Below are positions 25,181-38,390 of a stretch of DNA of 64,000 nt, piece after piece. The stretch comes from Macrotis lagotis (lineage: Eukaryota; Chordata; Mammalia; Peramelemorphia; Peramelidae), in NCBI RefSeq assembly GCF_037893015.1, contig NC_133662.1:207029778-207093777 (forward strand), given 5' to 3'. The notes below the pieces were generated by a model. It had not been told where the DNA came from. It did no database searches and was given only the letters and a program-made list of their open reading frames with translations. A program made the translations under genes and the position numbers. The stretch's first letter is position 1, and every line of letters begins with the position of its first letter.

Positions 25181-25474
25181 TTTATTGCCAGAGAAATTGC
25201 CCTCAGTGAGTAAAGCCCCTAGAGATCCCAAACCCCCTGTGAACCAGTCCCTCCCCAACTCTCAGTCTTAGCAAAATGAAGAAGGGTCAGTGGAAAGATG
25301 GATCCATAGAAAAATTCTTGGAAGGAAAAGACCCTAAAATCAGAGATATCTAGAACCTCTGAGAAGAATATGATCTGGCCTTCAGCAGAGAAGGACTTCC
25401 TTGAAGAAAGAAAGAAGGAATTTAAAAATCAACTGGAAAATTTGGGAGAGACAATTAATACCTTGCAACAAGAA

Positions 25475-25684
25475 AATAAATCATTAGAAACTACAATTGG
25501 ACAAATAAAAAATTAGAATAAATCTCTCAGATCCTCAATTGGACAAATGCAAAATGAAAATAAATCTCTCACATCATCAATTGGACAAATACAAAATGGG
25601 AATAATTCTCTCAGATCCTCAATTGGGCAAATGCAAAAAGAAAATAATTCTCTTAAAACCTCAATTGGTCAAATAGAAAGCTCT
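25475..25684 (+). repeat. 42-bp tandem repeat in L1 ORF1 coiled coil
   Basis: Five consecutive 42-base units start at 25475, 25517, 25559, 25601 and 25643. Each encodes a 14-residue two-heptad block of the form NKSLRSSIGQMQNE; the first and last units are more diverged. The frame is kept across units except for one stop at the end of the first. Confidence 0.9.
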
Positions 25685-26497
25685 TTCAAAAGAGAATTGG
25701 CCAATTGGAAAAGGAGATGCAAAAGGTTAATGAAGAAAACTCCTCCCTAAAAAAAAAAGAATGGAGTATGCAAAAACTAATGACTTCATGAGACAACAAG
25801 AGCCAGTTAAACAAAATCAAAAAATAGCAAAAATAGAATAAAAATGTAAAATACCTTATCAGCAAAACCACTGACCTCGAGAATAGGTCGAAGATGGGCA
25901 ACCTGAGAATTATTAGACTTCTTGAAATCACGGAAGAGAAAAAAAAAAAGCCTGGACTTAATACTGCAGGGTCTAGTGATGGAAAATTGCCCAAATATCA
26001 TGAAACTGGAAGGCAAAGTAGTTATTGAAGCAACAAATAAATCCCCTCCAGAAAAGATCCTAAAAATGAAAACACAAAGGAATGTTGTGGCCAAATTTCA
26101 AAACTATCGGATAAAAGGGAAAATCCTGCAAACAACCAGAAAGTAACAATTGAAATATCACAGAGCCACAGTAAGGATTACTCAGGACAGGGCTGCAACA
26201 ACATTAAGGGATTGAAGGGCCTGGAATGAGATATTTTGAAAAGCAAGGGAGCTTTGAATGTAGCCAAGAATCCACTATCCAGCAAAGCTGAGCCTTCTTT
26301 TCCAGGGAAAAAGATGGACATTTAATGAAATGGAAAAATTCCAAAAAATCATGATGAAAAAACAAGAGCTAAATAGAAAATTTGAACATCAAACAAGTTC
26401 AAGAGACAAATGAAAAGGTTAAAAAAGGGAGGGATTTGGTAAAAGAAAAAAAACTGATATCTAATAAGTTGAAACTAGCTATATCCCAGCATGGGGA

Positions 26498-26765
26498 AAA
26501 AGATTCTCATAAATCTTGAGAATTGTAACTCTAACAGAGAGAATATACCTAGCCAGAAGAGAGAGACATTCATGACTTATCCATGAGACTGCTATCCTTT
26601 GGGATGTAACTGGCTTTAACCCTACTTGGGAGAAAGACTAATAACTCTCAAGAATTTTAACTCTATTAGATAGAATATACTTAGCTAGAAGTGACAGATA
26701 CTCAGAATTTTCTATTACTCAGATAGAATGATCTACAAAACACTACCTCCTTAAAAAGGGGGACA
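26498..26765 (+). repeat. Approximate 133-bp duplication in L1 spacer
   Basis: AAAGATTCTCATAAATCTTGAGAATTGTAACTC near 26499 and AAAGACTAATAACTCTCAAGAATTTTAACTC near 26633 begin two related blocks. Both continue with AGAGAATATACCTAGCCAGAAG-like sequence. Confidence 0.6.
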
Positions 26766-29376
26766 GGAAGGAGACAGGAGGAGGGAAGGGATTGAATGGG
26801 GTAAATCTCATTACACTAAGAGGTACAAAATACCTATGCTCATAGAGAGGAAAAAGGGAGGAGATGAGAAACACCTGAATCTTCTTCTCATCAGACTTGG
26901 CTTAAAGTCAACGTACACATACTTAATTAACTTAAAAAACATCTAAACTCTCAGGTATTAAAAGTGGAAAAGAAGAGTGGGGATGGAGAAAGTGAGGGGG
27001 AGTGGGGAAAAAAGGGGAACTAACAAAAAGAAGGGAAAAGGGGAAAAAGGGGAAAGAAAGGGGAAGGGGTGAATATAGGAAGGCAAACACACTGAAGAGG
27101 GTGATATTAAGAAACAAAATACTGGGGAATATGGATAAGGGGGGGATGGGGTAAAAATACAAATAGAGCAAAGATAGCATGGAGGGCAATAATGAATTAG
27201 TAATCATAACTTTGAATGTGAATAGGATGAACTCTCCCTTAAAACCTAAGTAGATAGCAGAGTGGATTAAAAACCAGAATCCTACAATATGCTGCTAAGA
27301 AACTCATTTGAAGCAGAGAGATACATATGGAGTAAAGGTAAAGAGTTGGAGCAAAATATATTTTGCTTCAGCTGAAGTGAAAATCAGGGGTAGCAATCCT
27401 TATCTCAGACAAAGCAGCTGTAAAAATAGATAGCATTAAAAGAGACAAAGAAGGAAATTTTATTCTCCTAAAAGGTACCATAGGCAATAAAGTTATTTCA
27501 ATACTGAATATATATGCACCCAGTTGGATAGCATCCAAATTCTTAGAGGAGAAGCTGAAAGAACTACAGGAAGACAAAGACTGCAAAACTCTACTAGTGG
27601 GAGACCTCAACCTCCCACTCTCAGATCTAGATAAATCGAATCATAAAATAACAAGAAAGAAGTTAAGGAGGTAAATCGATTTTTAGAAAACCAGATATGG
27701 TATGTTTATGGAGGAAATTGAATAGGGATAGACAAGACTATACCTTTTTCCTCTGCTGTACATGGAACTTATACAAAAATTGACCATGTACTAGGACATA
27801 AAAACCTAATGATCAACTGCAGAAAGGCAGAAATAGTGAATACATCTTTGTCAGATCACAAAGCAATAAAAGTCATATGCAGTATTGGGCCAAGGAGATA
27901 TAGACCTAGAACCAATTGGAAACTGAATAACCTCAATTTAAAGAATGAGTGGACCAAAAAACAAATTATAGAAAGAATGAACCATTTCATCTTAGGTAAT
28001 GACAATAATGAAACAACTACCAAACTTATGGGATTCACACAAAGCACCTCTCAGGGGATATATTATATCTTAAAATGCTTACATGAATAAATTAGGGAAA
28101 GAGGAAATCAATGAACTAAACATGCAACTAAAAACATTAGAGAAAGAACAAGTTAAAAATCCCCAATTAAATACTAAATTAGAAATTCTAAAAATTAAAG
28201 GAGAAATTAATAAAATCAAAAGCAAAAAACTATTGAATAAAAAATAAAACAAAAAGTTGGTTTTATGAAAAAACCAATAAAATTGCTAAAACTCTGGTCA
28301 ATTTGATTTAAAAAAGAAAGAAGAAAACCAAATTTCTAGTATCATAAATGAAAAAGGAGAACTCACCACCAATGAGGATGAAATTAAAGTAATAATTCAA
28401 AATTATTTTGCCCAAATCTATGCCAATAAATTTGATAATCTAAGTGAAATGGATGAATATTTACAAAAATATAAGTTGCTCAGGTTAAATGAAAAAGAGA
28501 TTAAATACCTAAACAACCCTATCTCAGAAAAGGAAATTCAACAAGCCATCATTGAACTCTCTAAGAAAAAAATCTCCAGGGCCTGATGGATTCACAAGTG
28601 AATTCTACCAAACATTTAAGGAACAATTGGTTCCAATTCTATATAAACTCTTAGGAAAAATAGGAAAAGATAGAACTCTGCCTCTTTCTATAAAACCAAT
28701 ATGGTGCTGATACCTAAACCAGGAATTGTTAAAACAGAGAAAGAAAATTATAGGCCTATATTCCTAATGCATATAGAGGCAAAAATCTTAAATAAAATAT
28801 TAGCAAAATGATTACAACAAGTTATCACTGGGATAATACATATGATCAAGTAGGATTTATCCCAGGAATGCAGGGTTGGTTAAATATTAGGAAAACTGTT
28901 AGTATGCTCAATTATATCAACAACAAACCTATCAGAAATTATATGATCATATCAATAGATGCTGAAAAAGCTTTTGAAAAAATACAGCATCCATTCCTAG
29001 TAAACACACTAGAGAGTGTAGGAATAAATGGAATGTTCCTTAGAATAATTAGCATTATCTATTTGAAACCATCAACAGGCATTATATTCAATGGGGAGAG
29101 GCTAGAGACACCCCCAATAAAAACATGGGTGAAAGATGGGTGCCCATTATCACCACTACAATTCAATATCATATTATAAATGTTAGCTTCAGCAATTAGA
29201 GAAGAAAAAGAAATGGAAGGGATTAGAATTGGGAAGGTAGAGACAAAATTCTCACTCTTTGCAGATGACCTGATGGTCTACCTAGAGAATCCCAAGAAAT
29301 CATCCAAAAATCTACTGGAAACAAATGGCAATTTTAGCAAAGGTGCAGGTTATAAAATAAACCCTCACAAATCATC

Positions 29377-29379
<3 letters not shown>

Positions 29380-29418
<39 letters not shown>
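29380..29418. repeat. (AT)n microsatellite inside L1 ORF2
   Basis: About 39 bases of alternating AT, followed by GTATGTATATG. It replaces the ORF2 sequence just after the FADD-containing segment. Confidence 0.95.
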
Positions 29419-29426
<8 letters not shown>

Positions 29427-31429
29427 ATGTCTAGCAAGACACAGCAGGAAGAACTACAAAGAGAAAACCCATTCAAAGTAACTTCAGACAGTATAAAATA
29501 CCTGGGAGTCTATTTGCCAACACAGACTCAGAAACTTTTTGAAAACAATTGTAAAACACTTATCACACAAATTACATCGGATTGAAATAACTGTGCAAAT
29601 ATCAACTGCTCATGGATAGGTAGAGCTAATATAATAATATAATAAAAATGACAATTCTGCCAAAACTAAACTACTTTTTAGTTTCCTACCAATCAAAATC
29701 CCCCCAAAATTGCTTTAATTAGTTAGAAAAAATTGTAAGTAAATTCATATGGAGAAATAAAAAGTCAAGGATTTCCAGGAATTTAATGAAAAAAGTGCAA
29801 ATGAAGGGGGGGTTGGCCCTACCTGATCTAAAATTATATTATAAAGCATCAGTCATCAAAACTGTCTGGTATTGGCTAAAAAATAGAGTGGTGGATCAGT
29901 GGAATAGACTACATGCAAAAGCAGGAGATGATTATGGTAATTTGCTGTTTGATAAACTCAAAGAGTCCAGCTATTGGGATAAAAACTCTATCTTTGATAA
30001 AAACTGCTCGGGAAATTGGAAGACAGTATGGAAGAAACTTACATTAGACCAATACCTAACACCCTTTACCAAGATAAGATCCAAATGGTTACAGGATTTA
30101 GTTATAAAAAACAATATTATTATAGGATTTGGGCATAAAAAATAATATTATTAGCAAATTAGAAGATCAAGGACTAGTTTACCTGTCAGATCTATGGAAA
30201 GGGAATCAGTTTATGACCAAGTAAGAGAGGGAGAACATCACCAAAAACAAACTAGATGATTTCGATTACATTAAATTAAAAAGCTTTTGCACAGATAAAA
30301 CCACTGTAACCAAGATCAAAAGAAATGTAGCAAATTGGGAAACAATCTTTACAACTAAGGATTCCAATAAAGGACTCATTTCTAAAATATACAGAGAACT
30401 GAGTCATATTTTTTTTAATAAAAAGCCATTCCCCAATTGACAAATGGTCAAAGGATATGCAAAGGCAATTTACAGATGAGGAGATCAATGCAATCTATAG
30501 CCATATGAAAAATTGCTCTAAATCATTAATTATTAGAGAAATGCAAATTAAAGCTTCTCTGAGGTACCACCTCACACCTCTCAGACTGGTCAATATGACC
30601 AGAAAGGAAAATGATCATTGTTGGAAGAGTTGTGGGACATCTGGGACAATATTACACTGTTGGTGGAGCTGTGAACTCATCCAAACTTTCTGGAGAGAAA
30701 TTTGGAACTTCGCCCAAAGGGCAACAAAAATGAGCATACCTTTTGATCCAGCAATACCACTACTGGGTCTATACCCTGAAGAGATGATGAAAAAGGGTAA
30801 AAACATCACTTATACAAAAATATTCATAGCAGCCCTGTTTGTGGTGGCAAAGAATTGGAAATCAAGTAAATGTCCTTCAATTAGGGAATGGCTTAGCAAA
30901 CTGTGGTATATGTATGTCATGGAACACAATTGTTCTATTAGAAACCAGGAGAGATGGGAATTCAAGGAAGCATGGAAGGCTTTGCATGAACTGATGCTGA
31001 GTGAGATGATCAAAACCAGAAAAACACTATACACTGTACATTGATGGACTTGCTTGTTCCATAAATGCAACAACCAGGGACAATTTTGGACTGTCTGCAA
31101 TGGAGAATACCATCCTTATCCAGATAAAGAGCTATGGAGTTTGAACAAATTTGAAGGACTATTCCCTTTAATTTGGGAAAGAACCAGATATCTTATTGTC
31201 TGATCTTGTTATCTCTTATACTTTTTGTTTCTTCCTTAAGGATGTGATTTCTCCCTCATCACACTCAATTTGGATCAATGTACAACATGGAAACAAAATA
31301 AAGACTGACAGATTGCTTACTGTGTGCAGGGGAGGGAAGTAAGATTGGTAAAAAAACTGTAAAACTCAAAACTCAAATTAAAAAAATAAAATAAAAAATA
31401 AAAATGAAAATAAATTATTTTTCAGTTTA

Positions 31430-33830
31430 TTTTATGATATACCTTTGCCTTCTCTTTCATCTGTCCCTTATTCCCTTAGCTTTCCCTTCTTCTTCCCCCA
31501 TTTCCAAATAGAGTAGGATAGATTTTGAAATCCAAGTGGGAATATATCTTTTCCCCCCTCTGGATCAAATCTGTTGAATGGAAATTATTCAGTGATGGCA
31601 CTCTCCCTTCTTTTCCCCTCAAATTATACATTTTTGTGCCTCATTATGGGTATTATTTATCAGTCAAGTACTATTATCCAGGTACCAGAAATCCCAGCTT
31701 GAATAATTGATTGTTTGATCTGCTCAAAGTACTATTAAAGTACAATCATAGATTGATTGATTGATTGGTCACTTGATAAGCAGAATTGATTCATTAGTAC
31801 TCTCCCTTCTTTTGTCTCATTAGAAAAAACACTTCTCAAGAGTCATGAATTTCATTGAATTTTAATCATTTTTACCTTGCCCCCTTTTCAAGTAACCTCC
31901 AGTGACACACAACTCTCATGAGCCAAAGTGTCATCCAAAGCTAAATCATTTCATGAACTATTTGTACCCCTATCCCAAATCATGTACTCCATCCCAAAGT
32001 AGTCCATGGTATACCAGGTCCTCTGGTCCTCCACATTCCCCCCTTTAATTTCCCATCCAGGGTACTCAATCCTTTGTTAATTATGTATTAATTCTAATCC
32101 TGATTTAATTAACTATAGATTTTCAAAGTGCTATAAGTACTGGGGACCTGGGAAGTTCTCTCTTTAGAACATTACAATTGATTGTAAGGTATGGGAGATA
32201 GTGACTCCAGACTGCCCATCTTGTGATGCACTCATCAGAGAAAGTGTTAAGCTTTGTGAGCAAAGCAGAATTAAATCAGGTCAAAGGAAACTGTAACACT
32301 TAAGTTTAGAGTAAATACCCCTGGTTTTCATCAGGGCTTTTTGTCACAAAGTGAATATCATCTTGGTCCTCTTCAATGGAGAGAGAAGTTCCAACCATAC
32401 CCATATCCTCTTAGTCCAGTCTCTTCAATTATATTCAAACTTTACATATCCTAAAAGAAATATAATTATCAAGACTTAGAAGTGTTGTATCTTCCCTTAT
32501 AGGTTTATATATAATTTCATGGTCTTCACTAATATTTATTTTGTTTTGCTTTTTCTTTTTCCTTTTTCTTTACCTTTTTTGTGTATCTCTTGAGTTGTAG
32601 ATTTGACAATTGAATTCTCTCTTCTATTCTGTTTTATTGTATTAATATATTTTGGAAGTCCTCTATTTCATTGAACAACCATTTTTTCCCTTGAAAGTAT
32701 ACACTGAATTTTGCAGGGTAGCAAATTCTTGGTTGTAATCTCTGGTTCTTTGCCCTTTGATATATGGTATACCAGGTCCTCTGGTCCTCCACTGTTGAGG
32801 CTGATAAAACCTTTGTAGGTTTGATTGTGTTCCCTTTGCATTTCAGTTGTTAACTTTTTGTCGCTTGCAGTATTTTCTCCTGTATTTGGAATTCATGAAT
32901 TTGGCTATAATAGCCATTGGACCATCTGGAAGAGTTCTGTGTACTCTTTCGATGGTAATATTGTCTACTTGTTCTAGTAGATTTGGACAGTTTTCCCTGA
33001 TAATTTCCTTCCGGATATTTTCCAGTTCTTTTATCTAGATTTTCTGGTAGATCAATGATTCATAAATAATCACTCCTGACTCTATTTTCCCAGTTGTTGG
33101 CTTTTCCTGAAAGTTACATTGCATTTTCCTCATTTTTCCACCTTTTTTATTTTTGTTTGATGGAATCTTGTAGTCTCCTAGATTCATTGTTTTCTATTTG
33201 TTCCATTATAATTTTTAGGGTTTTATTTTTTTCAACTAACTTTTGGGTTTCCTTTTCCAGTCAGTTACTTTATTTTTTGAAGAATTACTTTTAGTTTTAC
33301 AGTTGATTATTTTCATAATTTTCCTGCAAAATTCTCATTTATTTCCCCATTTTTTTTCATTTCTTCTTCCAATATGCCATTGTAATCATCTTTATCTGCG
33401 TAGTAACTCTCTATGGTGAGTGTCCTTTTAAATTTTTTTTTGTTCATCTTGAAATATCTGAGCTCTGCTCCTGTAGTTTAGGTAGTATAGATTCAAGTAT
33501 TTTTATGCTGGGACTGGAGTCTGATCCCTTCCTTGTCATTGGTCAAGATACTGCCTGTGCAGTCCAGGCCTTGCCTTGCCTTTGCAGAGTTTCTGACTAA
33601 GCAGCAGTTTGTTCTCAACCCAGGCCTGTCTTTTCCCCTAATGTTCCCAGGATTCAGACTTTGTTTGGGGTTGGAACCCTCCATGCTGGCTTGGTATCGA
33701 GATCCCACAACCTATACTGTTGTCAAGCTTTTGGTACTGTGACTGCACTGTGGCTAAACGCCTCCCATTGGCTTCCCAAATTTCCTGCCTAGCTGTGCTT
33801 TACCTTCTCTTTTCCCATAATGAGACAGAC
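31430..33830 (-). mobile_element. L1-type 5' half (5' UTR, ORF1, spacer)
   Basis: Read on the minus strand: GC-richer 5' UTR at about 33480-33830, ORF1 coiled coil (about 33050-33450) and RNA-binding part (about 32640-33050), then spacer to 31430. Segment 31500-31690 is the inverted counterpart of 33790-33960, because a plus-strand L1 begins there with the same spacer type. Could be an L1 or a half-L1. Disabled. Confidence 0.7.
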
Positions 33831-33839
33831 CTTCATTAC

Positions 33840-36800
33840 AGTAGAGGGAAAGAAGGGAAAGTGTGAACACTGAGTAAATCCTATTTAATAGTTTTGATGC
33901 AGAGTGAGAATAAGATAAATTCCCACTTGGGTTTAAAAATCTATCTTATTATACAGGGAAGTGGGGAGCAGGAAAATAAAAGGGAAAAGGGACTGAAAAA
34001 GTGAATACAAATTTATAAGTAAAACAGAAAATTAAAATTTAAAAGAAAAGTTTAAGGGAAAGGGAGTAAAATTTTAGTGAGGAAGAATAAGAGAAAAGGA
34101 ATGAGAAAAATATAAATAGGAAAAGGTCTAAAGGAGGGAAATAAAGAATTAGTAATTTTAATTGTAATTATGAATGGGATGAACCTTCCCATAAAATGGA
34201 AGTGGATAGGAGAATGGATTAAAAACCAGAATCCTTCTAAATGTTGTTTACAAGAAATATATTTGAAACCGAGAGATAACACAGGTTAAAGGTAAAAGAC
34301 TGGAACAAAATATATTATGTTTCACCTGAGCTAAAAAATTCAGGGGTAGTGATCCTGGTCTCAGACAAAGAAAAAGCAAATATATATATCATTAAAATGA
34401 TAAGGAAGGAAACTACATCTTCTTTTTTGAAAAGAAAGATTTTATTCATTTGATTTACAATTTTCCCCCTATTCTTTTTCCCTCCCCCCCCCCACAGAAG
34501 GCAGTCTGTAAGTCTTTACATTGTTTCCATGGTATACAATGATCTCAGTTGAATGTGATGAGAGAGAAACCATATCCTTAAGGAAGAAAAATAATTATAA
34601 GAGATAGCAAAATTACATAATAAAATAAGATTTTTTTTTTCTAAAATTAAGATAATGGTCTTTGGTCTTTGTTCAAACTTCACAATTCTTTCTCTGAATA
34701 CAGATGGTATTCTCCATTGAAAATAACCCAAAATTGACCCTGTTTGTTGCAATGATGGAATGAGCAAGTCCATCAAGGTTGATCATCACCCCCATGTTGC
34801 TGTTAAGGGAAACTACTATTTCTTAAAAAGCATCACAGGCAATGAAGTATAGCATTTTAAATATGTATGCACCTAATGTATAGTATCCAAATTCCTAGAG
34901 GAAAAACTAAATGAGACAGACATAATAAAACTTTAATAATGGGAAACCTCAAAAGCTAAATCAATCTAACAACAAAATAATCATGAATGAAGTTGAGGGT
35001 GAATAATATCTTAGGAAACTTAAATTTGATAAACCTCTGGAGAACACTTAAAGGGAATAGAAACGAATATACTTTCTTTTCTGAAGTAAATGGCATCTAT
35101 GCCAAAACTGACCATGCAAGGTCATAAAAATCCTTAAATTCAAATGCAGAAAGGAAGAAATGATAAATGTATATTTTTCAAATCATGATGCAATTAAAAA
35201 CTACGTGTAATAAAAGGTTATGGAAAGATAAATCAAAAATTAATTGGAAACTATATAATTTAATTTTAAATGAAGAGCAGACCAAATAACAAATCATAGA
35301 AATAATCAAAAATTTCATCCAAGAAAATGATAAATATGAGACATCATACCAAAATTTATGAGATGTACCCATGGGCAGTTTTTAGAGTAAATTTTATATC
35401 TCTAAATGCTTATATGAATAAAATGGAGAAAGACGGCAATGAATTGTATATGTAACTAAGAAAGGTAAAAAAATGAACAAATTAAAGATCCATAATTAAA
35501 CATCAAATCGGAAAATCTGAAAATTGAAAAAAAGAAATCCATTGACCTAATAAAAGAAACCGAGTTGCTTTTATAAAAAAAAAACAATAAAAGATAAACC
35601 TTTGATTAGTCAGATTTTATAAAAGAAAGAAGAAAACCAAATAACCAGTATCAAAATGAAAAAGTTGAATAATCCACAATTGAGGAGGGATGTAAAGAGG
35701 TAATTCAGAGCTATTTTGCCAAACTATATGTGAATACATTTGATAACCTGAATGATATGGATGAATATTTACAAAAATAAAATTGACCTAGATTAACAAA
35801 ACAGGAAATAAAATGTTTAACTAACCCCAGTTCAGAAATAAAAGAAATTGAAGAAACCATCAATAAACTCTCTGAGAAAAAGTCTCTAGGTTCAGATGGA
35901 TTTATAAGTGAACTCTACCAAACATTTAAGGAGCAACTAATTCCTATTCTACATAAACTATTTTTAAAATTAGAGGAAGGTGTTCTACCAAATTTCTTTT
36001 GTGACATCAGTATGGCATTGCTATTTAAATCAGGAAGAACCAAAACAGACAAAAAATATAGACCAATCTCTCTAAAGAATATTGATGCAAAAATATTAAA
36101 TAAAATTTTAGCAAAGAGATTACAGCAAGTTATTATTAGGATAATATACCATGATCAGATAAGATTTCTGCCAGATAGACAGGGATGGTTCAATATTAGG
36201 AAAACACTCTAACTAATTTAACATATCAATAACAAACAACAGAAATCCCAGGATTATCTCAAAGATGATGAAAAAACCTTTGACCAAATTTAACATTATT
36301 CCTATTAAAAACCACTAGAAAGTATAGTAAGTAATAAATGGATTTTTCCCTTTAAAATAATAAGCATTATTTATCTAAAACAATCAACAAATATCATATT
36401 TAATGATAATAAAATAGAAGCATTTCCAGTAAGACCAGGGGGAAAATGATAATGCCCATTATCACTGTTACTATTCTAAATACTTTTTGAATTGTTAGCT
36501 TTAGCAATAAGAGAAGAAAATAATTTGGGAAAAAATCAGAATTGGCAATGAGAAATCAAAGTTTACATTTCTTGCAGATGAAATGATAGCCCACTTGAAG
36601 AACTTGAGGAAATTATCCAAAAAACTACTTGAAACAGTAAATAAATTCTGCAAAGTAGCAGGGTATTAAATAAACCAATATAAATCATCATCATTTCTCT
36701 AGTGGAACCACAAAACCCAAGAGCAAGAGGAAAAAAAAAAGAGAAAGTCCTTTAAAGTAACATTAAATACCTGGGAATCTTCCTCCCTAGACAAACCAAG

Positions 36801-37440
36801 AAACTGTATGAACACAATTACAAAGCATTTCCCATGCAAATAAAGTCAGATCTAAACAACTGGGAAAAGGTCAATTGATCATGATTAGGTAGAGAGAATA
36901 TAATAAAAATGACAATTTTACCCTAATTAAATTGTTTACTCAATGTCATTTCAATCAAACTACCAATTAGCAATTTTACTTAACTAATAAAAATAGTAGC
37001 AAAATTCATGTGGAATAACAAAATATCAAGAATACCAAGGGAATTGATGGAAATAACTATAAAGTAGCAGTCATCAAAACTTCTTGTTACTTAATTAAGA
37101 AATTGAGTAGTAGATCAAAAGATTAAAAGAGGTTGAAAAGAATCTATGGTAATCTACTATTTAACAATCCCAAAGACATTAGTTTATGGGATTAGAACTC
37201 ACTATTTGACAAAATTGTAGGGAAAAACTGGAAAATAATATGGTAAAAACTATTCATAGACCTACATAAAGTCACAATGGGCACAGGATTTAAACATAAA
37301 ATGTGGCACCATGACCAATTAAAAGATCAATAAATACTCTGTCAGATCTATGGAAAGGGGAAAAGTATATACCTTCTTTTCAGGAGTACACAAAAAGGAA
37401 AGAATCAATATTATATCAATGCATCAGACATTCAATTTTA
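33840..37440 (+). mobile_element. Old L1 LINE, spacer and ORF2
   Basis: Begins in the spacer, then ORF2 endonuclease near 34140 (GGATTAAAAACCAGAATCCT), RT at about 35780-36680 (open frame 36012-36212 has [40 protein letters not shown] near 36570 in place of FADD), and the region after RT to about 37440. Split by an antisense L1 3' end at 34417-34807. ORF2 C-terminus and 3' UTR are absent. More decayed than the copy at 25185-31400. Confidence 0.85.
34417..34807 (-). mobile_element. 5'-truncated L1 3' end nested in another L1
   Basis: Antisense 3' UTR of the same subfamily as 6989-7590: CCACAGAAGGCAGTCTGTAA, GATGAGAGAGAAACCATATC, CAAGTCCATCAAGGTTGATC. Flanked by a 9-bp duplication GGAAACTAC at 34408-34416 and 34808-34816. 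The host L1 endonuclease sequence continues on both sides. Confidence 0.88.
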
Positions 37441-37487
37441 GCTTTGAGCTTTTCTGGATAGGAGAATTATACCTTAATCTTATTTTT

Positions 37488-37586
37488 GTTGATATTCCTC
37501 ATCTCATCTTAATAGAATTTCTCTTATGACTAAGTTCTTAATTATTTGCCAATAACCTAATAGAACTTAATGAATTGTTTTATATA

Positions 37587-37625
<39 letters not shown>

Positions 37626-37826
37626 TTATAAATACACATAGCATGTTTTCTCTTCATAATCAAAAAGGAACAAGTCATCATATGCATGATGGCATGATTT
37701 ATGTCATTATGTTTATTATAGTGAGAGGAGTGTTGTGCAAAGGTATCCTTCTCACTTGTATTTTACCTAAACTATTTCTCTCCACACCTGATTTGATAGG
37801 AAACAAGACTTTTGGTGATAGTCTGG
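37488..37826 (+). repeat. Unassigned interspersed repeat, inverted-pair copy A
   Basis: ATCTCATCTTAATAGAATTT, CTCTTATGACTAAG, TCATATGCATGATGGCATGA, TTATTATAGTGAGAGGAGTG, GTATCCTTCTCACTTGTATT. The reverse complement of these blocks occurs in the same order at 39439-39690. Copy A holds an additional (TA)n expansion at about 37580-37622. Confidence 0.8.
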
Positions 37827-38390
37827 TACTGAGGCAGTGCTTGGTCCTTGAGTGTGATAGGTTTCCTTGTTTTATCAGTCCCTGGTACTTTGTCAACTGG
37901 GCAAAGTAACAGTATGTGATATTTGGGGAGGAATTGGGTGAGGCACCACAGTGTCTCAGAAAATCCTGGTTGTGTCTTCATGCTTAATCCAAACCTGTCT
38001 CTCAATGGATTGTCAGTAAGATCTTCCCAGATTGTAGGTCTATGCTGCTCTGTTTACTCTGCTTATTTTAGTACATTCTCCAGTGAGTACATTCTTAGTA
38101 CATTTTTAGTAAATTCTTCCAGGACACTACTGGAAACATGACTCAAAGGCATAGTCCTTCTGAGAGGGTGAGCCTTTTCAGGGATGGACCTGCCTTTCAC
38201 AAAGAGAAGATAACTTTCCTTGCAGGCTCCCACTGGCTTCTCCAGAATTGGTTACATTGGACATCTCATGGTGCTTATTTCTACCATTCCTAATTCAAGG
38301 ATCTGAATCTGACTCCCTTTCAATGAGCCAAGCAGGATCCTCCTTACAGCTCCAGGGCAGAGGGAAGTAAGGGAGCCACCTATATCTCAC
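37827..38390 (+). other. Probable continuation of copy A, plus a 47-bp block shared with a half-L1
   Basis: The GC content is higher than in the flanks and the sequence has a repeat-like look, but I cannot name it. Bases 38327-38373 match 40362-40408, in the 5' UTR of the half-L1, with a single mismatch over 47 bases; the flanking sequence is not similar. The short open frames here have no recognisable domain. Confidence 0.45.

Larger units (their letters stand above)
25185..31400 (+). mobile_element. Near-complete L1 LINE, ORF1 and ORF2 disabled
   Basis: The longest L1 here. Order: short 5' UTR remnant; ORF1 from ATG at about 25272 (reads KKGQWKDGSIEKFLEGKDP) with a coiled coil made of 42-bp units, then an RNA-binding part to about 26146; a spacer of about 1 kb with an internal duplication; ORF2 from about 27185. 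ORF2 shows endonuclease (NVNRMNS, AEWIKNQNPT, LVGDLNLPLS, SLSDHKAI), RT ([43 protein letters not shown]) and a C-terminal segment open at 30457-31044 ending LYTVH. Then a 3' UTR and A-rich tail. ORF2 is broken by several stops and frameshifts and by a (TA)n run. 5' truncated; not mobile. Confidence 0.92.

Noticed and set aside
25475-25684. CRISPR-like array
   Set aside because: Units are directly adjacent with no spacers and lie in frame inside L1 ORF1.
30457-31044. 195-codon open frame as a host gene
   Set aside because: It is the C-terminal part of L1 ORF2 (ends LYTVH before an L1 3' UTR).
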